64,000 bases of DNA, from the NCBI GenBank assembly GCA_020746875.1, contig JAGTJL010000003.1, forward strand, positions 2,542,001-2,606,000. Reading direction: 5' to 3'. The position numbers and the translations under genes were made by a program. Each line of letters opens with the position of its first letter. Position 1 is the first letter of the stretch. Of the stretch, positions 35,605 to 47,207 are shown piece by piece. The notes beneath the pieces are model-generated. The model was not told where the DNA came from, did not search any database, and saw only the letters and a program-made list of their open reading frames with translations. The DNA comes from Rhexocercosporidium sp. MPI-PUGE-AT-0058 (Eukaryota; Ascomycota; Leotiomycetes; Helotiales).

Positions 35605-36830
35605 TTAAATCTCTCCTTTGGCCCTTGCTGCAATACTACTAGGATGCTTATACCTCGCCCTCAACAACCTCTCCTGCTGCCAGTCCCCCGCCTTAATCGG
35701 CACCATTTTCACCCCATCCGCTTTGACACAAGTCGGCACTGTCTCGATCATAACATCCTTACTCGGACTAAAGAAATAAGGGATGGAATATCTCTCCTCA
35801 CCCGACTTATTCACCACCCTATGCACCGTACTTACAAACTCATTGTTCGTAGCCATCTCTAAGAAATCTCCCACATTGACTACCAGTGTCCCCGGAATGG
35901 GTGGCGCCGGTATCCACTGCCCATTGTGATTGAGAACTTCGAGTGCTGGCGTGGGAGTGAGTTGATTAACGAGCGTAAACCAGGAGTAATCGGCATGTGC
36001 ACCTATTCCGATATCACTGTCCACTTCTTGGGAGGGATAGTGTAGAGCGCGAAGACCAGCCATGGGAAAGTCCGCCATGTGATCGAAATATGTCTCTGGG
36101 AGGGACAGAGCGAGTGCGATTATCCGCATGAGTTTCTTACTGAACGAGAGGATGGCGGCGTTGTACTTATACATGATGGTGCGGAATTCTGGAGAGGAAG
36201 GCCATTGGTTTCCATTCTTGGGATAGCTAGAGATGTCGAGATCAGAGGGGACGTTCTGTTCTGGATCGAAGGGGTCATCTCCGATGTTGAATGCTTCTTT
36301 GAGGTCTATTCTCCTGTCAGTTTCTTCGGGTAATTTAGAGATGGAGATTGTATGAGGTTAACACTCGCACCTCCTCGAGTCGTAGCATCTAGTTTGGTCT
36401 CCAGCAGTGCTTCGTATCCTTTGATACTAGCAGATTTATTTATATGGATCTGATTTCTTATCAGCACGGATGATCTAGATATTCTTCCATTCAAGCTTAC
36501 CTTCATCTTCTCCTCCAACGGCAAGTCAAAGAACTCCTTAATCACTCCAAACAACTCCTTTTGCAAGTCCTCCGAAATGCCATGATTCGCAGCATACAAG
36601 AAGCCGGAATCCCGAAATGCAGCACCAACTTCCTTAGCGATAGCTTGTCGATCTTTGAGTGATGAGCTGTCGATTTTGGAAAAGTCTACTTGGGGAATGG
36701 TTTCGAATGTTGGTTTCTTCCTGTCTCCGGTGAGGATCTCGCGCTTGATCGTCCCCTTACCGGCGAAGACGACGACATATTCTCTTTCGGGCTCGGGGAT
36801 GGTAGCGGATGGTGCCATGCCGATAGACAA
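35605..36830 (-). CDS. 2-oxoglutarate/Fe(II) dioxygenase, isopenicillin-N-synthase superfamily
   Basis: Exons 36830-36501, 36449-36371 and 36305-35605 give 369 residues, introns 51 and 65 bp; a start 12 bases later (second Met) is equally possible. The non-heme iron ligands are present: His240 and Asp242 in GAHADYSWFTL, and His298 in STVHRVV. The 2-oxoglutarate-binding Arg308-x-Ser310 lies in RYSIPYFFSP. The N-terminus has the usual IPQVDFSKI and GFLYAANHGI blocks, and the LLETKLDATTRGDLKEAFNIGDD stretch is typical of fungal members. The reaction is not determined by sequence: options are natural-product hydroxylation/desaturation or, given the divergent NCS1 permease, nucleobase oxidation as in thymine 7-hydroxylase. 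The gene is intact, unlike several neighbours. Confidence 0.92.
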
Positions 36831-37402
36831 ACTTGAGAAGTTGTGAAGAGTTTGGGACGATATGACTTAGTTGGATTTGAGGAGGCTTTCACTTTATTGA
36901 TGAACTAAGTGAAATTCGAATGATAGCAGTGTAATTTTTTCTAAACTTCATCAACCCTGTTTGCGGGGAGGATTATCTAAAAGTGTTGTTACTGAACCGT
37001 GCCATCGCCGCATCTTGCCGATTTAATCCCACTCTTGAGTCTCGATTCAAGTGGATGTAGATGCCCGCTTCGCCAATCTCCTCACGCTCGCTGGCTCGCC
37101 TATTAAACATATCCCACCTTCTACGACAATCAATTCCAAGAACCAGAGTGGGGATCTCATCCGGAAAGCTCGTCTAGATAGAGAAACGTCCCTCGAATTC
37201 AACCTGTGCATTTCATATCCCACTCATGACCTTCACTAACCTTGAAAGAAACACACATCGATAAGAAAGCGGGCCGTTTACTTGGCCGGAATTTTGCCAA
37301 AAGTATTCAAAGAAGGTTTGATATCTTTCTTACCCATCCTTTCTCTTTTCTCTCAATGCTTTAGTTTGGTCATATTCTTGTGCGAAGCAGACAGACTTCA
37401 AC
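36831..37402. promoter_or_regulatory. divergent promoter region, 2OG oxygenase / NCS1 permease
   Basis: 572 bp between two start codons pointing away from each other. No specific operator was recognised. Co-regulation is an inference from the arrangement only. Confidence 0.45.
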
Positions 37403-39138
37403 ATGACGCCCAAATTAAGTGATGTTAAATATGCATTCAGTAGCAGAAGTGTTTTCCTCTCAGCTATTGAAACAAAAGAATCTCGACTAGGCCACCTCGA
37501 GCACCGAAACCCCTGGACAAATTCCGATCTTGATATTTCTCCTCCCGAAGACTGGACTTGGACGTGGAGGAACTATGCGGCGTTCTGGTGGAGTTATGGA
37601 TTCTCGACTGGTGTGTGGACCGTAGGGAGTTCGTTGATTGCTGTTGGGTTGAAATCATGGCAGGGTAAGTTTGACTTCAGTCTCTCTCTGTCTTCGGTTA
37701 GTGAGTAAGTTGAGGATTACTGATGATTTCATGATTAGCGGTTATTGTAGTGTTTATATCACATCTTCTCGGGGCAATTGGGATGGCTATGCACTCTCGC
37801 AGCGCAGCAGTTTACCACTTCGGCTTTCCAGTCGCCTCTAGGGTGCCATGGGGCATGATCGGTGGGATGTTTCCAGTGTTCGTACGAACATTGGTAGGGA
37901 CAGTTTGGATCGGTATTCAGCTGATGCAGGGTGGCTACTTTACAGCCGTTCTGCTAAACTGCATCATCGGCAAACCATTCATGAATATGCACGATCCAAT
38001 CCCAAAGAGCTCGAATATCACTATTCAGCAACTTCTTGGTCTCCTAATTTTCTTCTTCGGGTCCATGCCGCTGCTTAGTATACCTGTCACGAAAGTGAAG
38101 ATCATCTTCACTATCAAATCGATCGTACTTCCGCCAGTTGTTATCGGCCTCTTCATCTTCTGCATGGTGAAAGGTAGGGGACATGAAGCCGGGACCTTTG
38201 GGTCAAAGGGCCTGACTGGCAGTGCTCTCGCCTGGGCAATGCTCTCGGGTATCAACTCCACGATGGGAAAAACAGCCTCAAATATTGTCAATCAGCCCGA
38301 CTTAGCACGATACGCAAGGACTCGTTCAGCGCCTCTCTGGTCTCAACTTCTCGCTCTCCCAATTGGCAACACATTGTGCGCTACTCTAGGAATCTTCGGC
38401 ACCTCAGCCATAAAGCAGGCCTGGAATCTCGAGAAAGCCATCTGGAACCCTTGGGATCTATCCAATGCTATCCTAGCACACTACTGGGGACCCGGTGCTC
38501 GCGTTGGAATAGCATTCGTAGCCATGGGTTTCCTCTTCTCGATCATGGCATCTAATCTAGGCGTCAATGTCATTCCATGGGGAGCCGATATCTCGACCTA
38601 CCTCCCTCGCTTTCTCAACATCCGGCGAGGCATGTTCTTGAGCTATGTTTTCGGACTCATTATTTGCCCATGGAAGATCCTGACGTCTGCAACATCCTTC
38701 CTTCGTTTCCTCGGTGGCTACTCGATCTTCCTTGGCCCTTTTGTCGGCATCTGCTTAACCGACTACTTGGTAGTGCGGAAGGGGAATGTCTGGGTTGGCG
38801 AACTCTACTCTGCAGACCCTAGAGGCAGGTACTGGTACACATGTGGAGTAAACTGGAGAGCGTGTGTAGCATATATTGCGGCTGTTGTTTTGCCAATCCC
38901 TGGATTCGCGACTTTGTTCGGTCATGACTTGCCAGAAGCTTGGCTGAGAATCTACCAGATTGGTTGGATTTTAACCTGCGTCGTGAGCAGCGTCGTGTAT
39001 TTCCTGTGCAGTTTTATAGGAGATTTCGTGCAAGAGGAACGGGCCATGCGGTTCGAGCAAGTTGCTAACCGGGAATACGGTGATGGTTTTGACGATATGG
39101 AAGCTGTGCCTGCAGTTGTCTTGAATCGCGAGAAGTGA
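37403..39138 (+). CDS. NCS1-family nucleobase/allantoin permease (Fur-type)
   Basis: Proton- or sodium-coupled importer of the nucleobase-cation-symport-1 family in the plasma membrane; fungal Fur-type members carry uracil, allantoin, uridine or related compounds. Exons 37403-37664 and 37739-39138 (intron 74 bp) give 553 residues. Family signs are RNPWTNSDLDISPPE before helix 1, then TWTWRNYAAFWWSYGFS, YHFGFPVASRVPWGM in helix 3, QPDLARYART, and NLGVNVIPWGADISTYLPRFLNIRRG, followed by YWYTCGVNWRACVAY near the end. About 12 membrane segments are visible, with acidic C-terminal tail. No defects seen. Substrate cannot be read from sequence. Confidence 0.93.
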
Positions 39139-39480
39139 GGTATATACAAAGATAGAGTTGCAATTTCAAAATTATCACTTGTGCTTATATATAAAGTTGC
39201 GAGGCTAACGTGTTGGAATGAGGCTCAGAAGGTAAAATCGGCATGGTCTGGAGTTGAAGTCATGGATGAGGCCTGACTATTTTGATCTCCACTTTCGCGT
39301 AAATGGGACGACCTTTAGATGGCTTCCTAGGGAATAGGAAAATAGGAAAGATTAATGAGTCCAAGGGCTGATGAGGTTTTAGGGAGGGGCAGAGAAAAGG
39401 TATCTTGGAGAAGGGCGATGAGAGTAAGACCAGCAGCGTAGATGCCTGTGGGGAAGGGAATGAGTGGAGAGGTTTGTATA

Positions 39481-40330
39481 TTAAGCGCCAGAAGCTAGCT
39501 CCGGAGACTCTGCCTTGGAAGATCTGAAGCCGATCACTGTAGGATTTCTTCGGTTCAGGAACAACAATCTCGTATACTCGAAGTGATGACTTGTTGAAAA
39601 AAAAAACCCCTTGGTTTCTGGATATTTTTCGATTAATACGGTTTCGGGAACGAAGAAATATATCATAGGGATGATACCGGCGTAGATCACAGCGCAGATA
39701 CGAATGTGAATTCGAACCCGAGGTTCTGGAAAATGAAGCCAGCAATGAGTTGGCTAGATACCATTAGAATAATATGGGATCAAGAAGGTAGGAACACTTA
39801 CCCGAGTTTGACACCACCCAGGACAAACAGGTTTCAGATACTCTTGCCCTTCTCGGGAATGAAGAATAGTTCGAATACAGTAACACTGATGAGAGTTTTG
39901 AGGGGAGTCACGGCGAAACCCTGGATGGCTCTCATCAAAGTCAAGGACAAGAAGCTGCCAGCGAAGAAACGCCAAGCATAAGTACCAAACAGTGCAAACG
40001 CCGATAGATTGAACACTGGTAGTTTCCCCCATAAAGTTGCTGCCGTAAATAATGGAGCACCTCCAGTTGTGATTTGTAGTAATCCGACGACACTGACGAG
40101 ACTTGGTTTGTTGTGACACCGAACTGTTTGGCGATATCCTCCAGACATGCTGTAATCATGGGACTTAGCGAGACGGTGACGCCGGCTATGAGCGAAAGAA
40201 TGAGCAGAATTGCCATCTTTGTAGTGAGAGTCCAGGTCAGCGGGTCACTGGGACTGTGGCTAGGCTGAGGGCTGAGCACAATGTCTCGTCGCTTCTTCGG
40301 CTTTTCATATTCCTAATCCTTGGGCTTCGC
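39481..40330 (-). pseudogene. broken MFS transporter, second copy
   Basis: Pieces of one transporter lie in different frames. The N-terminal PLTWTLTTKMAILLILSLIAGVTV and ITACLEDIAKQFGVTTNQ are in one frame. VGLLQITTGGAPLFTAATLWGKLPVF, helix 4 with MRAIQGFAVTPLKTL and FIPEKGKSI follow in another, after a shift near 40,085-40,095. A stop follows at once, and the C-terminal YAGIIPMIYFFVPETVLIEKY lies in yet another frame around 39,590-39,680, past a possible intron. At least two frameshifts are needed. It is a degenerate gene, unrelated in sequence to the first MFS copy by eye. Confidence 0.7.
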
Positions 40331-41505
40331 TGTGAGGCGAAAACGGTCAGCTTATATATCCCTGGGCCAGAATGATATCATACATACCTGCGCTGACATC
40401 CTCATTAAGGTTGATTGTTCTTGGAACCTTTGTGTTGACTCATTTAGATCGCCAAGGCAAGTTCAGACGGTGAACAGAATATACATAGAGGTACTTTGAA
40501 TTTTGTAAAACGCCCCACGAAGACATGATTCCTTGCTTGTGTATAGACTCGCTCAAACCCGTCTCTTAAGCCTTTGACGCTGATATCCAAGAAAGAAAGA
40601 AAGGACGAGAAATAAGTTTGAAAAATCTACTTCATCTGCTTGTTAAAATGGAAATGTCCGAGAATGAATTAAGTGAAGGAAATGCTGTTAAAAATTAAAA
40701 ACCTCGCCCACGATGAGATCGGAAAGCAAACGGGCAAACAGGGAAGAGAGGAGACTGAAAGAAGAGGACGAAAAAAGAGAAAAGAAAAAGAGTGTCCTAA
40801 AAGCAGTGACGTGAGGAAGGCATTCCAAAAACAGAACGGGCAACGCCCAGATACTTAATCTAACTATCATTTCCCTGAAGTGGAAAGTAGACGGGCTGGT
40901 GGATCTTACCTCCTGACGGACGGCATTCCCCCTGGGCCAAAGTCTGATAGATGCAGCTGTTGGGGTTACTTTCGCATATAATACAGTACGTTCCACAGAA
41001 CAAGGCGTGGGATGTGTGTGTACGCAGCAATTGACGATGGTGGATACTTGTACCCATATTTAATTGTTCATCTCTGGGGGAGTTAAGGCGGATCGGCTAA
41101 GGGTGGACAGGGAGACAAGACTGGTGATCGACGAATCGAGGTACTAGATGGGTATATAGTGAAGCCCACGAACGAAGAGTCCCACACGAATCTCTAGCCA
41201 CGAGACTAGGCCGCTCGGAGCCACTCTATTTGGTGTGATATAGGGTAAGTATAGCACGATGATAGTTTTCAGCCTCAATTGAAGGACAGGATTCGAGACA
41301 AGACCTAAGATGATTTCTACAGCTTAGTTGAGGGGGCCATCTTGGCTGAGTAACGAGAACACACATGGCTTTCGCTCGACCTTTGGAGGGTAGAGGATGC
41401 TAAGAAGTACTTGATACTCGGTAAAGATAAAGAAGAGAAGAGCAATAAATAGTTAAGTCTTGGGGAAACGAATCTCGAGTCATCCATCCAATCATTACAT
41501 TCGTG
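40331..41505. other. intergenic
   Basis: No gene recognised. A Lys/Arg/Glu-rich frame at 40673-40858 and a minus-strand frame of 102 codons opposite look non-coding. Confidence 0.5.
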
Positions 41506-43223
41506 CTATTGAAGCGGTTTCTGCGCATAAACGACTTTGATCTCATGAAAAGAGTGAGTTCCACGATCTCGGGCAGCGACTCGTAATTGCGCCCTGGAAA
41601 AGGGCAAGTTAAGATTTGTTCCAGACAAGCAACTTCGACGATGGGTACTTACAAGAAAACGTGAACTTGAGTTGTATTCCACTGTGCTGTCGTTAGTATT
41701 TTTCTCACGGCGCGGGCAATTTTGGATCTCTTACCCCCAACACTCTGGTCAAAGTGGCCAGTGCGTATCCTTCGAGCCCAGTATCAAACCCCAACAGAGC
41801 CCACTGCCCCAATTCTCGTAGTTTTGCATCGGCTGGCCAACCTCCAAGTGGAACTTTGTATACCTGCTCGACGATGTTCACGAAACCTGCTTCTGTGATT
41901 TTTTGCTTCATGATCTCCGTTACGTTGAAAATCTGGCCAGTTATGGCTCCTGCCTCTGCGAAAAGCTATTTCACATTAGTTCGCAGTCCTAAGCCCCGCG
42001 CTGCTGGATGCGACTCGGCGAGTAATCGGACTTGTCAACTTACACTTGTAAACGTTCTCAAGGGACTGTCAGCCGCGAGAGTTCCATCATCAGATTTGAT
42101 CTGCAGTATTTCGAGGTCAGTGTTTAGACAAGGTAATGAAGGGAAGTCATTGCAGCGGACTTCTTCCACTGTTCAAAATCTGGATTCGATGGAGTGTTGA
42201 GAGACGCACCTCGATGGATCCTTCAACATGTTCAATCCAACCACCGGGTTTGAGGTGCCTGAATTTGTCAGTAAGTGGCATCTCCCTTCATCATCCACTC
42301 CTCCAACCATCAAGCTCACCTGAACACTTGCGCGTTCAACGCAGTCCAATCCTCAATGGACCCAAACAAAGCTCTTATATGAATGAAGTCAAAGTAATTC
42401 GTAGGGTAAGTCCATTCATCACTGGCGTCATCGATCTCAAATCTGCAATTCGGCGGTCTAAGAAATGAATGTTAGCAGAGATGGTGGGTCAGAAAAAGGG
42501 AAACAAACACCAAAGATGGTTGAATAGGAGACAAATCTGTCCCAATAACCTCAGTGTTAGGATGCTCGTCTGCAAAGTCTATTGCCTGTTCTGTAGCGTC
42601 AGGATGTTGTTCAACTTGGGGAGGAAACACTCACCCAAATGCCGGTTCCAGTTCCAATATCCAACGCTCTCTTGGAATTTCCTAGTCAGCTTTTTCTACT
42701 TGGATACATCGTATAGAAGACTCCTCACCTCAATGTTGTCGTCGATAGGCGCAAGAAATAATTTGTGATCAAGGCATAGCAGGTACTTGTGATGGCTTTA
42801 AAGCTTGAATCAGTCGAGTAACCTTGGCCCAATTGAGATCTGTTACCTAATATCAAGATTCTCATTCTGTCTTTCATCGTTTGGAGCCCTACTTCAGCGT
42901 TAGTCTGAGTTGCAGCGCCACGGCAGTCTAGCACCGTACCAATATAAGCCATCTTTGTAGGCGTGGTACCGTCGTCCGTTCTCGATTCGGTACTGCGTGA
43001 TACTGGAGTCTACTGAAAAGGTATCTCCCCTAGATGAGTTTAGAATGAGCTGGCTGGCCTTGGAGGCACATCAAACATATCGCCGAAGAACGCACATTTC
43101 GTATTCAGAGGACCGAGACGAAGATCCAGCCGCGCTGGTGCGCTTTTTGAAAATGTTAGCTCCGCTTCCCCACGTATGGAGATGCTGTCTCACCACCTCG
43201 ATAGTCCCATCGGCGTCCGCCAT
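41506..43223 (-). CDS. SAM-dependent methyltransferase, UMTA/LaeA-like fungal family
   Basis: A class I methyltransferase of the large fungal family that includes LaeA-like regulators and cluster-encoded enzymes. The gene is cut by about ten short introns. From ATG 43223 the assembled frame contains YRIENGRRYHAYKDG, APNDERQNENLDI, the SAM-binding RALDIGTGTGIW, then FADEHPNTEVIGTDLSPIQPS, PPNCRFEIDDASDEWTYP, HLKPGGWIEHVE and GFVNIVEQVYKVPLGGWPAD. It ends KVVYAQKPLQ with TAG at 41506-41508. All junctions worked out cleanly except the one around 42,790-42,845, where no GT-AG choice keeps the conserved frames LDI and LLCLDHKLFLAPIDD in phase; one base appears missing or gained. So it may be intact with unusual splicing, or recently broken. 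Confidence 0.8.
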
Positions 43224-44997
43224 GTCGTGATACTGAGGCGGCGGGGATGCTGTCGTCGTGGGTTGTGATCGCAGCCGTACTTCGGCAGAGGACAATAGAG
43301 GTTTCTTTCAGCTTACTCAAGGTTACTCAGAGACGAGACGAGGAAGGGAGCAGCGCAGCCCAACCAGTCGGGATTCCGACGACCTCTCCCTCGGGTCGAT
43401 CCTGGCCTTTAATGGGATCGCACTAGACTGTAAATTGGATACGGGCCCGCTTCTTGCGCAAATCAGCAGCACACACTCCAGGGCGCCGCGGGTTCCAACA
43501 TCGAATGAAGGCATCTCTCAGATCCCAAGCAGCAAACGGCATGGGGGCTCGATTGGTACCAGCACTGTGGATGAACCGTTTCTTCGGAGTTTTGAATGTG
43601 ACACATCAACCCGGACACCAGGAGCCAGGCCTGTGGTTCAGTTCGGGAACATACCCTGGCTTCGACGGGACGGCACAGAATGTTCTGTCTGGCATGACAT
43701 GTCGTTGATACTACGTGCTGCAGGAGGCTTGCATGCGGATAGAAGCATCTGCAGCTAGGTAGCTGGAAAGAGGAATATGCCCGTGGCGATGCGTTGAGGT
43801 CATTTGTTGAATATCAAGGAATTAAAAGTTTAGGTTATTGCACGCTCAGCTGAGGTATTACGGCACTTGTGGCATTCCCGGTCAGTGCGAAATTGGAAAG
43901 CCGAGCAGGTCGGTCGACTGGAAGATGACCGTCAGAGCTAGTCCATAGTGCCATGATTATGGACACGAAGTGCAAATTCCTACACAGATATATACTCCGG
44001 CATTTAATTACTGTCAGACGGATGAGAAACGGGGCTTCATGCTCTTCAGTAAGCAAAGATCAACAGAAGGTTCGAGTCCTCGCAACCCCTATTCAACACA
44101 CGATTCGCTAAACTTTTGAACGGGAGGCTGCAATAGGAAGGCGGTGTTTGTGGCTTGTGCAGAGGGTATGAAAACAAAGAAAATAACCTTCGGACATCAT
44201 ACAACCTATATTAAAGAACACACGCATAAAGACCCCGAAGTCCGCTTGCATATATTCAACGCGGACTGGCTGCCGCATGAAATCGGAAAAGGAGACAAGC
44301 ATAAGAGGTAACAATAATTGAGAACGGGCGCTGACAGATCAATCAGTCAACAATTGAACATCGGGTAGAGGGTATTGCTTCCGGATGACTTGACCTGTCG
44401 AGTGTTTGCCCGTATCCGAGGTTACACGCGCATGAGAGAGTATTTGGTCCTCCGAGAGCCAGATTGATCGATCGATTTGATGTGGCAGGCAAGACGCGAT
44501 GTCAAGATTTGAAATAACCCCGGGAACATGCAGAAAAACTTTGAGTGGAGGTGATGGCACCGAAAACGACTTGAGCGGCACATCAAGGACAGAACAAACC
44601 ATGCTGGGGACAATTTGCAGCGTGAATGTCAGAGATTGAATATAGATGATGAGCAATCAAAACCAATCTGGAAGAACGAACACTAGGTGGTGATTGATGA
44701 ATGAAGGGAGATCGAAGGGATGTCATGGAATTCTCTGTATGAAGCAACCAAATTCCCGAATATTGCTGCTGAAGATGTACACTAGAAACAAAACTTTCCA
44801 TGGTAACGTGTCAAGCAGCCAAGCAAATCCGCACCGCCAACAGTCTCAAATATAAAATGCCCGATGGCCAACATCAAATGCATGGTTAAGCGCCTGCAGA
44901 GAGAGCACAAGCTGCTGGATTGCCGCCAACCAACGTATTCACTCGCTTGCAGGCCCAGCAACACTGTGCCATTGGAGAACGAAAGCTCCCCTCGCTT
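43224..44997. other. intergenic
   Basis: No gene recognised. The 166-codon plus frame 43258-43758 has no domain or coding signs and begins in the methyltransferase promoter region. Frames at 44,100-44,960 are short. Confidence 0.5.
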
Positions 44998-46083
44998 CTA
45001 CACATAAATTCGCTCAGTCTGCACCGGCCCTAGCATCTCGTACCTCTCATCATCTGGGACGGGACAGCTCGTGGACCGCTGAGGTGAAGGAAGCAAAACA
45101 CTGCTAGCACTTGTCACGATCGAGTGGTGAGTGGGAGAAGACGAGGAAGAAACGCATTTTTCATGCTGCAGAGAGGGAGACGTGTCAACAATTGAGGGAG
45201 CAACATGTGAGCAGGAGACTTACCATTGGAGAGTCATCAGACGGTTGAGCGTGAGAAAGCGAGCGAAGTCTTTCCGGCTAGAATTGCATGTCAGATCTGG
45301 TGGATTGTGGTAAGCGGAGGAGACAGGAAATTACCATTGCTTTTCTAGGGATGCCATGTTTACTACACCCACTCGCCAAGCGACGATTGATGCGACTGGA
45401 CTGACCATCGATTTTCCTACAACCATCAATCAGCACAGCACAACGTCACTAAGGTAAATCCAGACTCGCAAGCAGGAAGGGCATCAGACATACCTCGACA
45501 GCACTTCCAAATGCATAGCCTGCAACCCACGACTAAGCTCCTTCCTCTTCTCGACCCCCTCAAAACACTTGCCCCTCATCAACCCAATAACATACCTCCC
45601 ATGACTCTTCCTTCTCTCCCTCAGCCTCCTCTCACCCTTTCTATCGATCTTCCCCCCTCCAGCGCCTTCCTCCTCATCAAGCGCATCCCCCTCATCCGGC
45701 TGCATGATATCCTCCCACGCACTCAACGCCACCCTTATCCCAGCATCAAGCTCGTCAGCCGCGTTGATGCGTTCCATATTCACCATCTTGACTGATAGAT
45801 CGGACGAGTAATCTCCTTCGATATCTTTGCGAATGATGCTTGTTTCTTGACCTAAGGAACGGGCTTCCGTGGATAGGTGCTCGAAGTCTGTGAGGTGGAA
45901 GCCGCGGGTCGTATAGAGCCTGTAGAACCACATCCCGCAGAGGACACAGGTTATGAAGACTAGGATGCCGATGAAGGAGAACATTACTGAATTCGCGTAA
46001 GCTTCGATGGGGGTGTCCATGTTGCCGGTTGTGTGAGCAGTGTCCTGGTCATTGGCTAGTTGGATTTGGTTGAAGTTGTCCAT
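44998..46083 (-). CDS. unknown single-pass membrane protein, 297 aa
   Basis: Four exons with consensus splice sites keep one frame: 46083-45494, 45416-45335, 45277-45224 and 45165-44998. Introns are 77, 57 and 58 bp. The product has a polar N-terminus, one membrane helix (about 33-54, VMFSFIGILVFITCVLCGMW), then a long acidic/basic soluble part with coiled-coil character, including DALDEEEGAGGG and KGERRLRERRKSHGR. The Ser/Pro-rich C-terminus ends LGPVQTERIYV. No known domain recognised. The four-exon phase agreement (82, 54 and 168 nt inner/last exons) supports a real gene. Role unknown. Confidence 0.7.
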
Positions 46084-47207
46084 TTCTTGTTCGTCGTTCT
46101 TGATTTATTGGCTGGCGGTAGGGGTGGGCTGTGAAGTACTGAGTGTTGATTGAGTGCTGAGGTGGGGGGTAGTGTAGGTAGGCAGGCGAGTGCGGATATC
46201 TATATGTTTACTCGCTGGTGCTGTGGACATAGCTTGGTAGCTTGCGAGGAATGGAGCGGCGTTTGAATGACACCGTGGGCACAGTGGCTTGGGGTTCCTG
46301 AGAATGGATGCAAGACATCCTTGCGATGGGATAAGATATATTCTCTCGTATCTCTTGTGCTGTTGGATAACAGGGTTATTCTATGTAAGGTCACCCACTC
46401 ACCTGCTACATTGGAAGAACAACTCTCTGTACTTCGAGACGAAATCCCCGGCCATCGAATGGGAAACGCCATTTTCTAGTAGCTCAGCATATGCATTTGG
46501 GGTGAAATTTCTAAGCAACCATAAAAGTTCAGTTATTTAACGCCAATCTCTGCTCATCTGCCAAGTTGCCCGCCACGAAGTCGCGGTTTCTCCCGTCATC
46601 CCTTTCCATCTCGGCTATCTTGACGATCTACATATTTCTACTCCAACGAGCATTTAATCTCTGGCCAATGCCCTATAGTCCCACGTTTGAGCCCCACGTT
46701 CTCTTAGGTGGCTGGGAAAGGAAGGAATCAAGAATGTGCAAACTACTCGTTCTGTCCCAAGTCTCTCTTGAGGACGCGGTATCACGTGATCTACAAAATG
46801 ACAAAACAGTCCTTGGAGGCAGCCAGCATCTTGTTGCTTCTGGTAAACAATAGAGATTCTAGCCCACTCAGGCTAGACTTAAGTATCTCCCAGTGGCAAG
46901 AAAGTACTTTCATGTCCGCACAGAGCAGTGATCCCCTGCATTGATCTCTAGGCTAGACCAGGCAACATCGTTTAGCGAGATTCAAACATCCCAAAATAAA
47001 CCCCATCAACACAACTTCCCCAAAGAAACGATCATGTGTCTTCGTGTTCAGTTCACGACAAGGGAGAGAAGATGATGCGCTGATGCCTACAAAGTCCTCT
47101 GTTGTGGTTGTGAAGTGACCTTTGTATTTATATATGGAGCTCATCTCCTCTTTCTGTTATTTTGATGATCACGTTTCTTCAGCCTATTTCTCGTCAACAT
47201 CGCACTC
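46084..47207. other. intergenic
   Basis: No gene recognised between two divergent genes. Frames of 83-95 codons around 46,200-46,850 lack features. Confidence 0.5.

Noticed and set aside
43258..43758. 166-codon plus-strand frame
   Set aside because: Starts in the methyltransferase promoter, no domain or splice support, composition not protein-like.
44060..44110. Second tRNA from a GGTTCGAGTCC B-box-like sequence
   Set aside because: The flanks do not form a T stem and no A box or cloverleaf is found upstream.
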